Source: JAWPMT01 sp965227935
Lineage (GTDB): Bacteria; Bacteroidota; Bacteroidia; Cytophagales; Cyclobacteriaceae
NCBI GenBank assembly: GCA_965227935.1
Contig: CBDDGS010000019.1
Span: 1,302,001 to 1,366,000 of the forward strand
Reading direction: 5' to 3'
DNA length: 64,000 nt
The notes under the pieces were generated by a model that ran no database searches, had not been told where the DNA came from, and was given only the letters and a program-made list of their open reading frames with translations. The position numbers and the translations under genes were made by a program. Shown piece after piece: positions 32,494-41,210 of this stretch (position 1 is the stretch's first letter; each line of letters opens with the position of its first letter).

Positions 32494-33518
32494 AACCGAC
32501 CAATGGCAAGACCACAAGCAATGGCATCACAGCCAAGGACTTCGCATCCGATCAGGACATTCGTTGGTGTCCAGGCTGCGGAGACTACTCGATTTTGAAG
32601 CAAATACAGTCCGTATTGCCGACCTTGGGTGTTCCCAAAGAGAAGTTCGTCTTCATCTCCGGCATCGGTTGCTCCTCACGGTTTCCGTACTACATGAACA
32701 CGTATGGGATCCACGGCATCCATGGGCGAGCTGTGGCGATCGCCAGCGGCGTGAAGTCCACCTCTCCTGATCTGGACGTGTGGGTCATCACAGGCGATGG
32801 GGACTCGCTATCCATAGGGGGCAATCACCTCATACACGCACTGCGCAAAAACTTCAATATCAATATCGTTCTCTTCAACAACGAGATCTATGGCCTTACC
32901 AAGGGGCAGTATTCACCGACATCGCCTGCTGGTAAGGTGACCAAGTCGACGCCTTTTGGTTCTGTGGATCGACCTTTCAATCCCGTTTCATTGGCTTTGG
33001 GTGCGGAGGGGACCTTCGTCGCACGCGGGATCGATCGCAATCCCACGCAGCTGAAGGAACTGATCGCTGCCTCGCACCACCACGTTGGCACGAGCTTCCT
33101 CGAGGTGTATCAGAATTGCAACGTCTTCAACAATGGCGCTTTTGAGGTCTTCACCGACAAGACGCTGCGTGATGAGAACGTCATCAACCTTGAGGCGGGT
33201 AAACCGCTACTCTTCGCCAATGGTACCAAGGGCATTTACCTCGATGGGTTTACGCCGAAGGTCGTGTCGATGGATGACCATAGCCCCGACGACTGCTGGA
33301 TCCACGACCCCAATGACAAGATCAAGGCGTCCATACTGGCGAGCTTCTTCGACTATTCCGTGGAGAAGGGAGGCCTTCCGCGTCCATTTGGCGTGTTCTA
33401 CGAGGCGAATAGACCTACCTACGAACAGACGCTTCAGGACCAGCTCGCTGCACAGGCCGATGAACCAGCAGATCTCGACAAGCTGCTGATGGGCAATAAC
33501 AGCTGGATGGTGAATTAG
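32490..33518 (+). CDS. korB: 2-oxoacid:ferredoxin oxidoreductase, beta subunit
   Basis: 342 residues. WCPGCGDYSIL and GIGCSSRFPYY carry the Cys ligands of the [4Fe-4S] cluster. ITGDGDSLSIGGNHL with NNEIYGLTKGQ is the thiamine-diphosphate site. With korA it forms the cytoplasmic enzyme that feeds reduced ferredoxin and acyl-CoA into central metabolism. No separate ferredoxin-like delta subunit is encoded nearby, as usual for this type. Confidence 0.93.
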   Translation: MKPTNGKTTSNGITAKDFASDQDIRWCPGCGDYSILKQIQSVLPTLGVPKEKFVFISGIGCSSRFPYYMNTYGIHGIHGRAVAIASGVKSTSPDLDVWVITGDGDSLSIGGNHLIHALRKNFNINIVLFNNEIYGLTKGQYSPTSPAGKVTKSTPFGSVDRPFNPVSLALGAEGTFVARGIDRNPTQLKELIAASHHHVGTSFLEVYQNCNVFNNGAFEVFTDKTLRDENVINLEAGKPLLFANGTKGIYLDGFTPKVVSMDDHSPDDCWIHDPNDKIKASILASFFDYSVEKGGLPRPFGVFYEANRPTYEQTLQDQLAAQADEPADLDKLLMGNNSWMVN

Positions 33519-33556
33519 AAGAGAGTAAGAAGGTCCGACCTCCATTGGAGTATCTA

Positions 33557-33628
33557 TTCCCCCTTAACAAAGGGGGCTAGGGGGTTGTAATTTCCCCCTT
33601 AACAAAGGGGGCCGGGGGGTTGTAAATC
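33557..33628. repeat. Two tandem C-run/G-run hairpin repeats (cluster 1)
   Basis: Two copies of CCCCCTTAACAAAGGGGG followed by a CTAGGGGGTTGTAA-like tail, starting near 33559 and 33593, in the non-coding stretch 33519-34229. The same unit recurs three times at 33925-34036. Widespread intergenic repeats of this kind form strong hairpins; no gene lies in the stretch. Confidence 0.8.
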
Positions 33629-33794
33629 AACTTTGACAAGAGCTGACAGGAGCCCATAAGAATAAGAAGCCTCTCTTCTCCTCTGGGGGCCCCGCGAAGT
33701 GAGAGAGTCCAATCCAAATTGGAGCGGGCATTGAGGATATCTCTCACTTCACGTCGGGCTATCACCTGTATCGCGCCCCCGCTACCTCTCGCTT

Positions 33795-33814
33795 CGCCGG
33801 TGTCGACACCGGCG
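33795..33814. repeat. 20-bp perfect palindrome
   Basis: CGCCGGTGTCGACACCGGCG reads the same on both strands. A related hairpin with a four-base loop (arms CGCCGGTG and CACCGGCG) is at 34062-34081, preceded by the same CCGCTTCG-like lead. A dispersed repeat family. Confidence 0.7.
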
Positions 33815-33924
33815 ACCCAAGGCGGATGCCGGCTCTATCCCTGGCCCGGGCCCGACTTCTCTAAGCCCATTAGCCCACTAGCAAAGCTAGGAAGCAGAAT
33901 CTGCGATTCCGTTGGAGAATCTAT

Positions 33925-34036
33925 TCCCCCTTAACAAAGGGGGCTAGGAGGTTGTAACTCCCCCCTATAAAAGGGGGCTGGGGGGTTGTAAATCCCCCTT
34001 TCTCAAAGGGGGTGCAGGGGGGTTTTTACATCAAAC
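33925..34036. repeat. Three tandem C-run/G-run hairpin repeats (cluster 2)
   Basis: Copies start near 33926, 33960 and 33993, with loops TTAACAAA, TATAAAA and TTTCTCAAA; the last ends GCAGGGGGGTTTTTACA and could also act as a terminator. The loops vary while the C5/G5 stems are kept, the mark of a selected structure or of copying with repair. Confidence 0.75.
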
Positions 34037-34144
34037 ACGCCTTAGACCACCCCCTCCGCTTCGCCGGTGTCTCCACCGGCGTCTATTCACACCGTTCACG
34101 CCGTTCGCTATGTTCCGCAGGGACATGGCGAACTCATGATAAAG

Positions 34145-34161
34145 CCGGATCTCAGATCCGG
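34145..34161. repeat. Short hairpin CCGGATCT/AGATCCGG
   Basis: Perfect 8-bp stem with a one-base loop, 85 bases before the SDR start. Similar CTCAGATCCGG hairpins are common intergenic repeats in Bacteroidota. The remaining parts of 33519-34229 show no coding or RNA-gene signal. Confidence 0.5.
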
Positions 34162-34229
34162 AATACGACGTTGTGATCAAATTCTAGCCCACCATTCGCA
34201 GACTGCCCCAAATGCGTAGTTTTGCGGCC

Positions 34230-35039
34230 ATGGAAATGAACGTCAGCGGTAAGACCGCTATTGTCACGGGAGGCTCCGGTGTACTCGGTGGAGCTATGGC
34301 CGAAGACCTCGCCCAAGCTGGATGCCAGGTCGTAATCATTGGTAGGAACCCAGAGAAGGTCAATAAGCAGGTGGAGACTCTAACAAAGTATAGTGACGAT
34401 ATTCTGGGTATCCCGTGTGACGTCATGAGCGAAGACGCCCTGCAAGACGCGGCGGCGCAAGTGATGGAGCGATTTGGATCGATCGATATTCTTATCAACG
34501 GAGCAGGGGGGAACGTACCCTCTGCCACTCAGCAAATCGATCAAACGATCTTCGACGTGCCATTGACGGGCATCAAGGATGCCGTGGACCTCAATCTCAT
34601 GGGCACTGTCTACCCTTCATTGGTATTTGGCAAGTACATGGCGGAGCAGGGTTCGGGTAGTATCATCAACATCTCATCGATGGCTTCCTTCCAGGCCATT
34701 ACCCGGGTGATGGGCTACTCCATCGCCAAGGCTGCGGTAGATAACTTCACCCGCTGGATGGCCACGGAGATGGCTTTGAAGTTCGGGGATAAGGTGCGGG
34801 TCAATGCCATTTCTCCAGGATTCTTCATTGCCGATCAGAACCGCCGACTGCTGATCAACGAAGACGGCTCGCTCACAGACAGAGGGCAGAAGATCATCGA
34901 CCAAACGCCTTTTCGTAGGTTCGGCGAGATCCACGAACTCTCAGGCGCGGTGCAGTTTTTGTGCTCTGAGGCCTCGAGCTTTATTACAGGAGTAGTGCTA
35001 CCCGTCGATGGCGGCTTCAGTTCATTCAGCGGCATATAG
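34230..35039 (+). CDS. SDR-family oxidoreductase, sugar-acid type
   Basis: 269 residues from the ATG at 34230, which gives the usual short lead before the first strand; ATG 34212 is also in frame. Rossmann motif TGGSGVLG (NAD(P) binding), NGAGG, active-site Ser in INISSMAS, and YSIAK (catalytic Tyr/Lys). The ending SSFITGVVLPVDGGFSSFSG and the NLMGTVYPSLVFGKYM region resemble SDRs annotated as D-mannonate/fructuronate oxidoreductases, so sugar-acid interconversion is plausible but not proven. 12 bases separate it from the next gene, a likely operon. Confidence 0.8.
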   Translation: MEMNVSGKTAIVTGGSGVLGGAMAEDLAQAGCQVVIIGRNPEKVNKQVETLTKYSDDILGIPCDVMSEDALQDAAAQVMERFGSIDILINGAGGNVPSATQQIDQTIFDVPLTGIKDAVDLNLMGTVYPSLVFGKYMAEQGSGSIINISSMASFQAITRVMGYSIAKAAVDNFTRWMATEMALKFGDKVRVNAISPGFFIADQNRRLLINEDGSLTDRGQKIIDQTPFRRFGEIHELSGAVQFLCSEASSFITGVVLPVDGGFSSFSGI

Positions 35040-35051
35040 ATCCATCGCAGT

Positions 35052-35852
35052 ATGAAGGGCTACTCAATAGTAATCAGCATCATGGTATGTCTGATCTCTT
35101 GCGGTCCAAGGGGTGGAGATCATTTCTGGTGGAAGCCGAAGGCGTATCGTGTCATTGACGGTTGCTGGGTATATCTGCCGAAGTCCTTCGACGAAACGAA
35201 GCAGTATCCGGCCATCGTCTTTCTGCAAGGGGGAGATGCCGCGGCCGCGCCCAACAACAGAGCCGTCAAAGATGCCGGGCCTGCGGCCGTGGCGCTGGAG
35301 CAAGGAGAGGACCTGGTCCACCAATTGGCTCGCGATTCCTTTCTGATCATCAATCCACACATGATCGTAGGGCCGCGTAACAAGCGGCAGTGGTATCATC
35401 ATTCTGCAGAGCTAATAAAGCTTGTAGATGCTGTTGCCACGGAGTATCCGATTGATCGTTCTCGGATCTACCTTACTGGTGCAAGTAGGGGAGGCCACGG
35501 TAGTTTTGGTGTCGTGAAGGACGGGCCTAGGTTTTTTGCCGCGACGATACCCATCGCAGGCCGCATCAACTGCAAAGAAGGTTGCGAGGCACTTTCGGAG
35601 CAGCCGCTGTGGATCGTGCATCGTGAAGGGGATCAGGTGGTGCTCGTAGATCGTGCCCGTGAGGTGGTGACCTACTTCGAAGATGAGATGGGACTGCCAT
35701 TTCACGAGACTACCCTGGATCTGACGCCAGAGGCCATGACCCAAAAGCGCTTACTGACGATACTGCCAGGAGAAGGTCACAACGGCTGGTATGAGGTCTA
35801 CCATAGCCGCCAATTCTACGAGTGGATCGCGCAGTTTCGGAGTGGGGACTGA
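35052..35852 (+). CDS. Lipoprotein alpha/beta hydrolase, esterase/peptidase-like
   Basis: 266 residues. Lipobox CLISC (~14-18). Compact alpha/beta-hydrolase core: YPAIVFLQGGDAAA (oxyanion side), nucleophile elbow GASRGG (TGASRGGHGSFG), and C-terminal GEGHNGW with the expected His. Resembles the predicted-peptidase / feruloyl-esterase-like group of phospholipase-type hydrolases often near sugar-acid genes. Acts outside the inner membrane. Substrate unknown. Confidence 0.75.
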   Translation: MKGYSIVISIMVCLISCGPRGGDHFWWKPKAYRVIDGCWVYLPKSFDETKQYPAIVFLQGGDAAAAPNNRAVKDAGPAAVALEQGEDLVHQLARDSFLIINPHMIVGPRNKRQWYHHSAELIKLVDAVATEYPIDRSRIYLTGASRGGHGSFGVVKDGPRFFAATIPIAGRINCKEGCEALSEQPLWIVHREGDQVVLVDRAREVVTYFEDEMGLPFHETTLDLTPEAMTQKRLLTILPGEGHNGWYEVYHSRQFYEWIAQFRSGD

Positions 35853-35884
35853 GCTGTAAGGTAGCATTTCGCTGAAACGCCGTC

Positions 35885-35926
35885 AGAGATTGCCGCGTCG
35901 CTGTCGCTCCTCGCAATGACGGCGGC
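35885..35926. repeat. Widespread GCAATCTC-type intergenic repeat
   Basis: AGAGATTGCCGCGTCGCTGT followed by CGCTCCTCGCAATGACGG. The same repeat, best known in the other orientation (ATTGCGAGGAGC...), is scattered in many bacterial genomes. Sits in the 327-base gap 35853-36179, which holds only repeats. Confidence 0.6.
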
Positions 35927-35995
35927 GGCAGGGATAGAGCGGTATGTCTGAGCCCGAAGTGGCCTGTGGCGTTGGCCGGCGAGTAGCGATAGCCC

Positions 35996-36104
35996 GACCA
36001 TGAAGTAGGAGAAAAACGGTCTACGAAATAGGTAATATTTCCTCGAATCTCCACTTCATGGTCTGCCTGTGTACTTTGGAAATGACTTTCTCCTTACTTC
36101 ATGG
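35996..36104. repeat. Nested inverted-repeat element, MITE- or RNA-like
   Basis: GACCATGAAGT (35996-36006) is the perfect reverse complement of ACTTCATGGTC (36053-36063). CCATGAAGTAGGAGAAA (35999-36015) also pairs, with a one-base bulge, with TTTCTCCTTACTTCATGG (36087-36104). The first arm can thus pair with either of two downstream arms, giving two alternative hairpins. It lies 76 bases before the DUF294-like gene. Confidence 0.5.
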
Positions 36105-36179
36105 GGCCGCCCTTATGCAATAACTGACAAATGCCCCGGTGGACGACCACATTAACCGAATAAATTCTATCTTCCCGCC

Positions 36180-38099
36180 ATGGAGCCCACCGTGGAGATT
36201 CAGAACTTCATCAGAAGAACGGAACCCTTTAATCGCCTACCGGCGGACGAGGTGAAGCGGATGATCAACCGGCTGACGGAGGTGCGTTTTCGCAAAAAGC
36301 AGCTGATCTACATCCAGCATGACACCAAGATCGATGGTGTGGACCTGATCTATGAAGGGATGTATCGCACGTTCTTCTATGACGGCGATGGGCAGGAGGT
36401 GTTGTCAAGAGAATGGCCCAAATACTCCACGTATGGCACGCACTCGCTGCTTTTCAATGGTGGCTTGTCGATTCACACAGTGGAGGTGGACCGCAATACG
36501 GTGGTGCTGCGAATGCCGCCCGAATACTTCAGAAGGCTCTACGAAACGTATGATGTGATCCAGGAGTACATCGTCTCCCTTTTTGGTACCCTGATGCTCA
36601 ATCGCCAGTACGCGCACTATGTGCTGGGACGTGATAAGGTAAGTAGCGGCAGCGACGTGGAGGGTCTTTTTACCCGTCGGCTGAGTACTGTCTCCCTCAG
36701 AGCGCTGGTGACCTGCCCCCCTGATCTGCCCATCTTCCAGGCTGCGGTACTGATGGAGGAGAGCCGCACCAGCTGCCTGCTTGTCGAGCGCAATGGGGCC
36801 TTGATCGGCTATGTGACGGACATACTGCTTCGCAATAAGGTGATCGCACAGAAACGAAATGTAGAGGGCCCCGTCTCCTCGGTAATGGAGGAACCGGTGG
36901 TGACGATTCCTCGGACCTCGTTTGTCTACGAGACCATCCTGATGATGTTTGAGTCCGCCATCCGCTATCTCATCGTCACCGATGAGGCGGGCGCGCCCGT
37001 CGGGTTGCTGACACGAAACGATCTCCTGAAGGACAACGGCCAGTCGCCTTTTCTGTACATGCAGGACTTGCGGATGAGTCAAACGCACGAGCAATTGGCA
37101 GCGAAGTTTCGGGAGCTACCGGAGATCATTCACCAGATGAGTGAGTCGCAGGTGCGGGCTGAGATTTTGAACCGTGTCATCACGCGGGCTACAGACGATG
37201 CCCTTCGGAAGACCATTGACTGGACGGTGAAGAGTCTGGTCGAGGCCCCGAGCGAATTTGCCATCGTGGCCATTGGTAACCTCGGAAGAGAGGAACTGAT
37301 GCTGGATGTTTCACAGAAACTGATCCTCGTCTTTGGGGAGAGCGACGAATTTGAGGTGGAGGAGCTCCGACAGTATTATCAGCTGCTGATGACGCGCACT
37401 ACTGCTGAGCTGAAGAATCTCGGTATCCACCCCGCAGGTAACCGATTTCTTTCATCGATGTCTGAATTGGTGAAGTCTGTGGATGAGTGGCAACTCCAAT
37501 ATGAGCAATGGATCGGCGACCCCAAGGCGATGGATGTCTACCCGGGATTTTTCGACTTGCGGCTGGTAGCGGGAAGTGAGGCTGTGTGGCAGAGGCTGAG
37601 ATCTTCCATTGATACCGCCCTGAAGCAACCGGGTCCCACGTTCTTTTCGCGACTGGCCAGCTATACACTGGCCTACGATCTGCCGCTGACATTTTTCCGA
37701 GGGATCAAGACCGTGTCGAAAGGAGACCGTCAGCTATTTGATATCTATCAGGCGATCGGCGTATTGGTAGATTTCACAAGGTACCATGCCCTAAAGCACG
37801 GTGTGATCGTGGCGAACACGGGAGAGCGGCTCAGCGAATTGAAAGATCGCTCGATCATCCAGGCGAAGGTCTACAATGAGTTGACGCAGGCTTTCTACTA
37901 TATGATGGCCATGAGCCTCAAGTACCAGGCCCGGCAGGTGATGTTGGATGGAAAATCTGCCGACACCTATGTCAACACGGAAGAGCTTACTACGATCGAG
38001 ATGATCACCCTGAAGCAGATCTTCAGCCTCATTGAAGAGTTTCGACAGGGATTCAAGAACCTACCCATGAGGATCCTCGGCAGGTCGAGGGAGCTTTGA
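36180..38099 (+). CDS. cNMP-binding/CBS/DUF294 protein with degenerate transferase site
   Basis: 639 residues. Order: cyclic-nucleotide-binding-like domain (~10-140, RTEPFNRLPADEVKRMINRL); two CBS motifs (~175-295: VTCPPDLPIFQAAVLM, VTIPRTSFVYETILMMFESA); DUF294 nucleotidyltransferase-like domain (~315-460); DUF294 C-terminal substrate-binding-like domain (~490-635). The family motif G-S-x-G-R-x-E followed by a D-Q-D site reads GNLGREELMLDVSQKLI here, so both expected catalytic Asp are replaced (Ser and Lys). It is probably a signalling protein that binds nucleotides rather than an active enzyme. Stands alone. Confidence 0.75.
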   Translation: MEPTVEIQNFIRRTEPFNRLPADEVKRMINRLTEVRFRKKQLIYIQHDTKIDGVDLIYEGMYRTFFYDGDGQEVLSREWPKYSTYGTHSLLFNGGLSIHTVEVDRNTVVLRMPPEYFRRLYETYDVIQEYIVSLFGTLMLNRQYAHYVLGRDKVSSGSDVEGLFTRRLSTVSLRALVTCPPDLPIFQAAVLMEESRTSCLLVERNGALIGYVTDILLRNKVIAQKRNVEGPVSSVMEEPVVTIPRTSFVYETILMMFESAIRYLIVTDEAGAPVGLLTRNDLLKDNGQSPFLYMQDLRMSQTHEQLAAKFRELPEIIHQMSESQVRAEILNRVITRATDDALRKTIDWTVKSLVEAPSEFAIVAIGNLGREELMLDVSQKLILVFGESDEFEVEELRQYYQLLMTRTTAELKNLGIHPAGNRFLSSMSELVKSVDEWQLQYEQWIGDPKAMDVYPGFFDLRLVAGSEAVWQRLRSSIDTALKQPGPTFFSRLASYTLAYDLPLTFFRGIKTVSKGDRQLFDIYQAIGVLVDFTRYHALKHGVIVANTGERLSELKDRSIIQAKVYNELTQAFYYMMAMSLKYQARQVMLDGKSADTYVNTEELTTIEMITLKQIFSLIEEFRQGFKNLPMRILGRSREL

Positions 38100-38153
38100 C
38101 AGGCCGCGATCCAGGCGGCTGTTGAGCCTGGAAGTAGTTTCAAATTATTTTAT

Positions 38154-38214
38154 AGACAAAAGTCAACTTAATAAAAGGGTCGCCGTATATTACAGACAAA
38201 AGTCAACTTAATAA
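38154..38214 (+). promoter_or_regulatory. Two 21-bp direct repeats upstream of padR-like gene
   Basis: 38154-38174 and 38194-38214 are identical 21-mers (core AAAAGTCAACTTAATAA) exactly 40 bases apart, the second ending three bases before the ATG. Each contains AAGT-NN-ACTT half-sites. Forty bases is about four helical turns, so both sites face the same side of DNA, as expected for a regulator's operator. Autoregulation by the PadR protein is inferred. Confidence 0.6.
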
Positions 38215-38217
38215 CCT

Positions 38218-38565
38218 ATGGCGAGAGAGAACCTGGGCGAATTTGAGGAGCTGATATTGCTAACGGTCGGTGTATTGTATGATGACGCGTATGCGGTGGC
38301 CATTACCAAAGAGATCTCCACGCAGTCCGGTAGGTCTGTGAACGTGAGTGCGGTGCACAAGTCGCTTTATCGATTGGAGAAGAAGGGAATGTTGGACTCG
38401 CGACTGGGTGACCCGGAGTCAAAAAGAGGAGGGAAGAGGAAGCGTTTATTTACGATCACACCCGTGGGCAAGAAGGTGCTTGATGAGTCAATGGATCTCC
38501 GCAATCGTCTTCGTCAGCAGATTCCGGACATGGCCTTCAAATGGCAAATAGGTGGAGCGTCATGA
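38218..38565 (+). CDS. PadR-family transcriptional regulator
   Basis: 115 residues. Winged helix typical of PadR: LGEFEELILLTVGVLYDDAY, then VNVSAVHKSLYRLEKKGMLD, RLGDPESKRGGKRKRLFTIT, and GKKVLDESM. PadR proteins repress transporter genes and are often released by small ligands or stress. Its stop overlaps the start of a MacB-like permease (ATGA at 38562-38565), so it most likely controls that gene and itself through the 21-bp repeats just upstream. Confidence 0.9.
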   Translation: MARENLGEFEELILLTVGVLYDDAYAVAITKEISTQSGRSVNVSAVHKSLYRLEKKGMLDSRLGDPESKRGGKRKRLFTITPVGKKVLDESMDLRNRLRQQIPDMAFKWQIGGAS

Positions 38566-41210
38566 GTAGTCGTCGTACAAAGGTACCCAGCATACCGCAT
38601 GCCTTCTTTCGATGGTATTGCAAGCCAGAACTCTACGAAGAGATGCACGGCGATTTGGAGGAATTCTTCCAGGAACGACTGGAGGACTCAGGAGCCTTCA
38701 GGGCGAGGCTTTGGTACTGGTGGAATGTCATCCGATGCTGTCAGCCCTACTCATGGAAGAGTATACAAGGTCAATCAAACTCAAATATTGGAATGTTACA
38801 AAACTTTTACTTCACGGCCGTCCGCAACCTGGTCAAACACAAGCGGTACGCAGTCCTAAATATTTTCGGACTTGCTATCGGCATTGCGAGCTTTTGCTTT
38901 GTCGCGTTGTATGTAGCCAACGAACTCAGCTACGACCGCTTTCATGCGGACTATGAGCACATTTATCGTGTACAGAACGAAGCCATTATTCGGGGGGAAG
39001 CGAATGTGCAGGCCACGACCTCTGCCCCGATGGGGAGGGCATTGTCCGAGGGATATCCGGAGATCAAAAACGTCACCCGACTGCTAAAGAGTTACCCGGT
39101 ACTGGTTGGTATTGGCGATCGCACATTCAGCGAGGAGGGAATGGTGTACGGCGAGCCTTCGCTGTTGGATATTTTCGATTTCGAGCTAATCAAGGGCAAC
39201 AAGGCAACGGCGCTTCAAGCCCCTCATTCGATGGTGCTGACCGAAGCTACAGCGAAAAAATACTTTGGCAATGAGGACCCTATGGGGCGGATGCTCACGG
39301 TCGAATCTGATACGGTGGTCTATGTCGTCAAGGGCATTTTGCGGGATCTCCCTGCGAATACACACATTCAATTGGACATGATCGCCTCGCTGAGTAGTCA
39401 CGAGGCTTTTGATAGCAATCACTGGATCGCCGGAGGGCACTCGTGCCATACCTACACGAAACTGGATGAGACTGCGGACATAGTGGGTCTCAAAGAGAGG
39501 ATGCAAGAGCTATTCTACTCAGGGATGGCACCAGAGATCGAGTACTTCACGGAGCTATCGATTTCCGAATGGGAAGCCTCTGGCAACTCCGTTTATTTCA
39601 ACCTGAAGCCCATAACGGACATCCATCTGAACTCGGATGCGACAGGCGAAATGACACCTCCGGGCAGTATCAGCTATCTGTACGTCTACGGCTTGATTGG
39701 CCTCATCATGGTAGTTATTGCCATCTTCAACTTCGTCAACCTGGCGACGGCGCACTCTGCGACGCGTGCTCGGGAGGTGGGTGTCAGGAAGGTGATTGGC
39801 TCTTCTCGACGGGCGCTGACGGTACAGTTCATCGTAGAGTCCATAGTGGTCTCTTTTCTTGCCACTGTCATCGGCGCATTGCTTGTAGCTTTGCTCACAC
39901 CACAATTCGAACATCTGATCCGGCAGGAGCTGGCTTTTTCGTTGTTTTCCGACTGGAGGATCCCCTTGCTGCTTTTCGGGTTCGCTCTTTTCGTCGGCAT
40001 TCTGGCTGGTGTATACCCGGCCGTAGTTATCGCGCGGTTCAAACCGGTGGATGTTCTCAAGGGTGGATTCACCGCTCGTAGTGGATCTGGCTGGCTGCGC
40101 AATCTGCTCGTCACGCTACAATTCACTGCGGCGATCGCCATCATTGTCGTGTCCATCGTCGTATACTTTCAGACGAGGCACATGCTTAGTAAAAACCTCG
40201 GCTTCGACAAGAACCAGGTGCTGGTCATCGAGAGGTCAGAGTGGCTGGGGCAACATCTCGATGCCTTCAAAAACGATTTGATGGCCCATCCGGCGGTGGA
40301 GGCTGTTTCGAAGTCGGAAACCGTACCAGGGCGCAACTACGAGATCCGGTCGTACCGCCGTAAGGACGAGTCAGGCACTTTCCTGTTTTTGAATAACCAG
40401 GTGACCTATGACTATCAGGACCTGATGGGCATCGAGGTCGTCGAGGGACGATTCTTTTCCAAAGCGTTTGGTGCGGACTCCAATGCGGTAGTGATCAATG
40501 AGGCGGCTGTTGCTGCTTTTGAGTTTGACGAGCCTATAGGCCAGAAGCTGACCTCCGCATTCAAAAAAGGCCGGACACTGACGGTGATCGGTGTCGTAAA
40601 AGACTATCACTATGAGTCGCTGCACAAAAACGTGGCCCCCAGCTCACTGGAGTTGGCGGAGGATTGGATGAATGGCTATGTCAATCTTCGGCTAGCGCAT
40701 ACGAATGATTTGGCTGAGACATTGGGTTTCATTGAGGACCGCTGGAGGCTGCATACAAACAATAAGCCCTTACAGTATTTCTTCCTCGACCAGCAGTATG
40801 AGGATCTGTACCAATCGGAAATGACGACCGGCACGATACTGGTGCTTTTCTCGGGTCTCTCCGTGTTTATCGCTTGCCTGGGGCTCATCGGTTTGGTCGC
40901 TTACTCAATCGCTATCCGGCAGAAGGAAATTGGCATCCGAAAGGTCCTGGGCGCCAGCGTCCGGAGCTTACTGGTTTTGCTATCGGGGAACATCGCGAAA
41001 CTTGTCGTACTGGCTGCATTGGTGGCCTGGCCGATCGCCTATTTCGCTACCGACTACTGGCTACAAAATTTTGCCGAACGAGTGAGTGTCAGTCCGATGA
41101 TTTACGTCGCGGCGACGATAGCGCTGATTCTGATAGTGAGCTTGTTTCTAGCCTTACAGACCCTTCGCGCCGCCAATAGCAATCCGGTGGAGTCCTTGAG
41201 GGACGAATAG
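38562..41210 (+). CDS. ABC transporter permease with prefix domain, MacB/FtsX type
   Basis: 882 residues from the ATG at 38562, chosen because it forms the ATGA overlap with padR; an in-frame ATG at 38541 lies inside that gene. The first ~75 residues are a permease prefix domain (PSIPHAFFRWYCKPELYEEM, then HGDLEEFFQERLEDSGAF). Then comes a full MacB-like chain: NYFTAVRNLVKHKRYAVLNI-type entry, helix, periplasmic domain with FDRFHADYEHIYRV-type motif, three helices (REVGVRKVIGSSRRAL), and a second half ending with three helices (RQKEIGIRKVLGASVRSL). There is no ATPase beside it. Families with this prefix are multi-copy in Cytophagales; substrate unknown. Confidence 0.88.
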   Translation: MSSRRTKVPSIPHAFFRWYCKPELYEEMHGDLEEFFQERLEDSGAFRARLWYWWNVIRCCQPYSWKSIQGQSNSNIGMLQNFYFTAVRNLVKHKRYAVLNIFGLAIGIASFCFVALYVANELSYDRFHADYEHIYRVQNEAIIRGEANVQATTSAPMGRALSEGYPEIKNVTRLLKSYPVLVGIGDRTFSEEGMVYGEPSLLDIFDFELIKGNKATALQAPHSMVLTEATAKKYFGNEDPMGRMLTVESDTVVYVVKGILRDLPANTHIQLDMIASLSSHEAFDSNHWIAGGHSCHTYTKLDETADIVGLKERMQELFYSGMAPEIEYFTELSISEWEASGNSVYFNLKPITDIHLNSDATGEMTPPGSISYLYVYGLIGLIMVVIAIFNFVNLATAHSATRAREVGVRKVIGSSRRALTVQFIVESIVVSFLATVIGALLVALLTPQFEHLIRQELAFSLFSDWRIPLLLFGFALFVGILAGVYPAVVIARFKPVDVLKGGFTARSGSGWLRNLLVTLQFTAAIAIIVVSIVVYFQTRHMLSKNLGFDKNQVLVIERSEWLGQHLDAFKNDLMAHPAVEAVSKSETVPGRNYEIRSYRRKDESGTFLFLNNQVTYDYQDLMGIEVVEGRFFSKAFGADSNAVVINEAAVAAFEFDEPIGQKLTSAFKKGRTLTVIGVVKDYHYESLHKNVAPSSLELAEDWMNGYVNLRLAHTNDLAETLGFIEDRWRLHTNNKPLQYFFLDQQYEDLYQSEMTTGTILVLFSGLSVFIACLGLIGLVAYSIAIRQKEIGIRKVLGASVRSLLVLLSGNIAKLVVLAALVAWPIAYFATDYWLQNFAERVSVSPMIYVAATIALILIVSLFLALQTLRAANSNPVESLRDE

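Noticed and set aside
36405..37094. 229-codon antisense frame in the DUF294-like gene
   Set aside because: Shadow of a clear coding gene; low-complexity His/Arg-rich translation.
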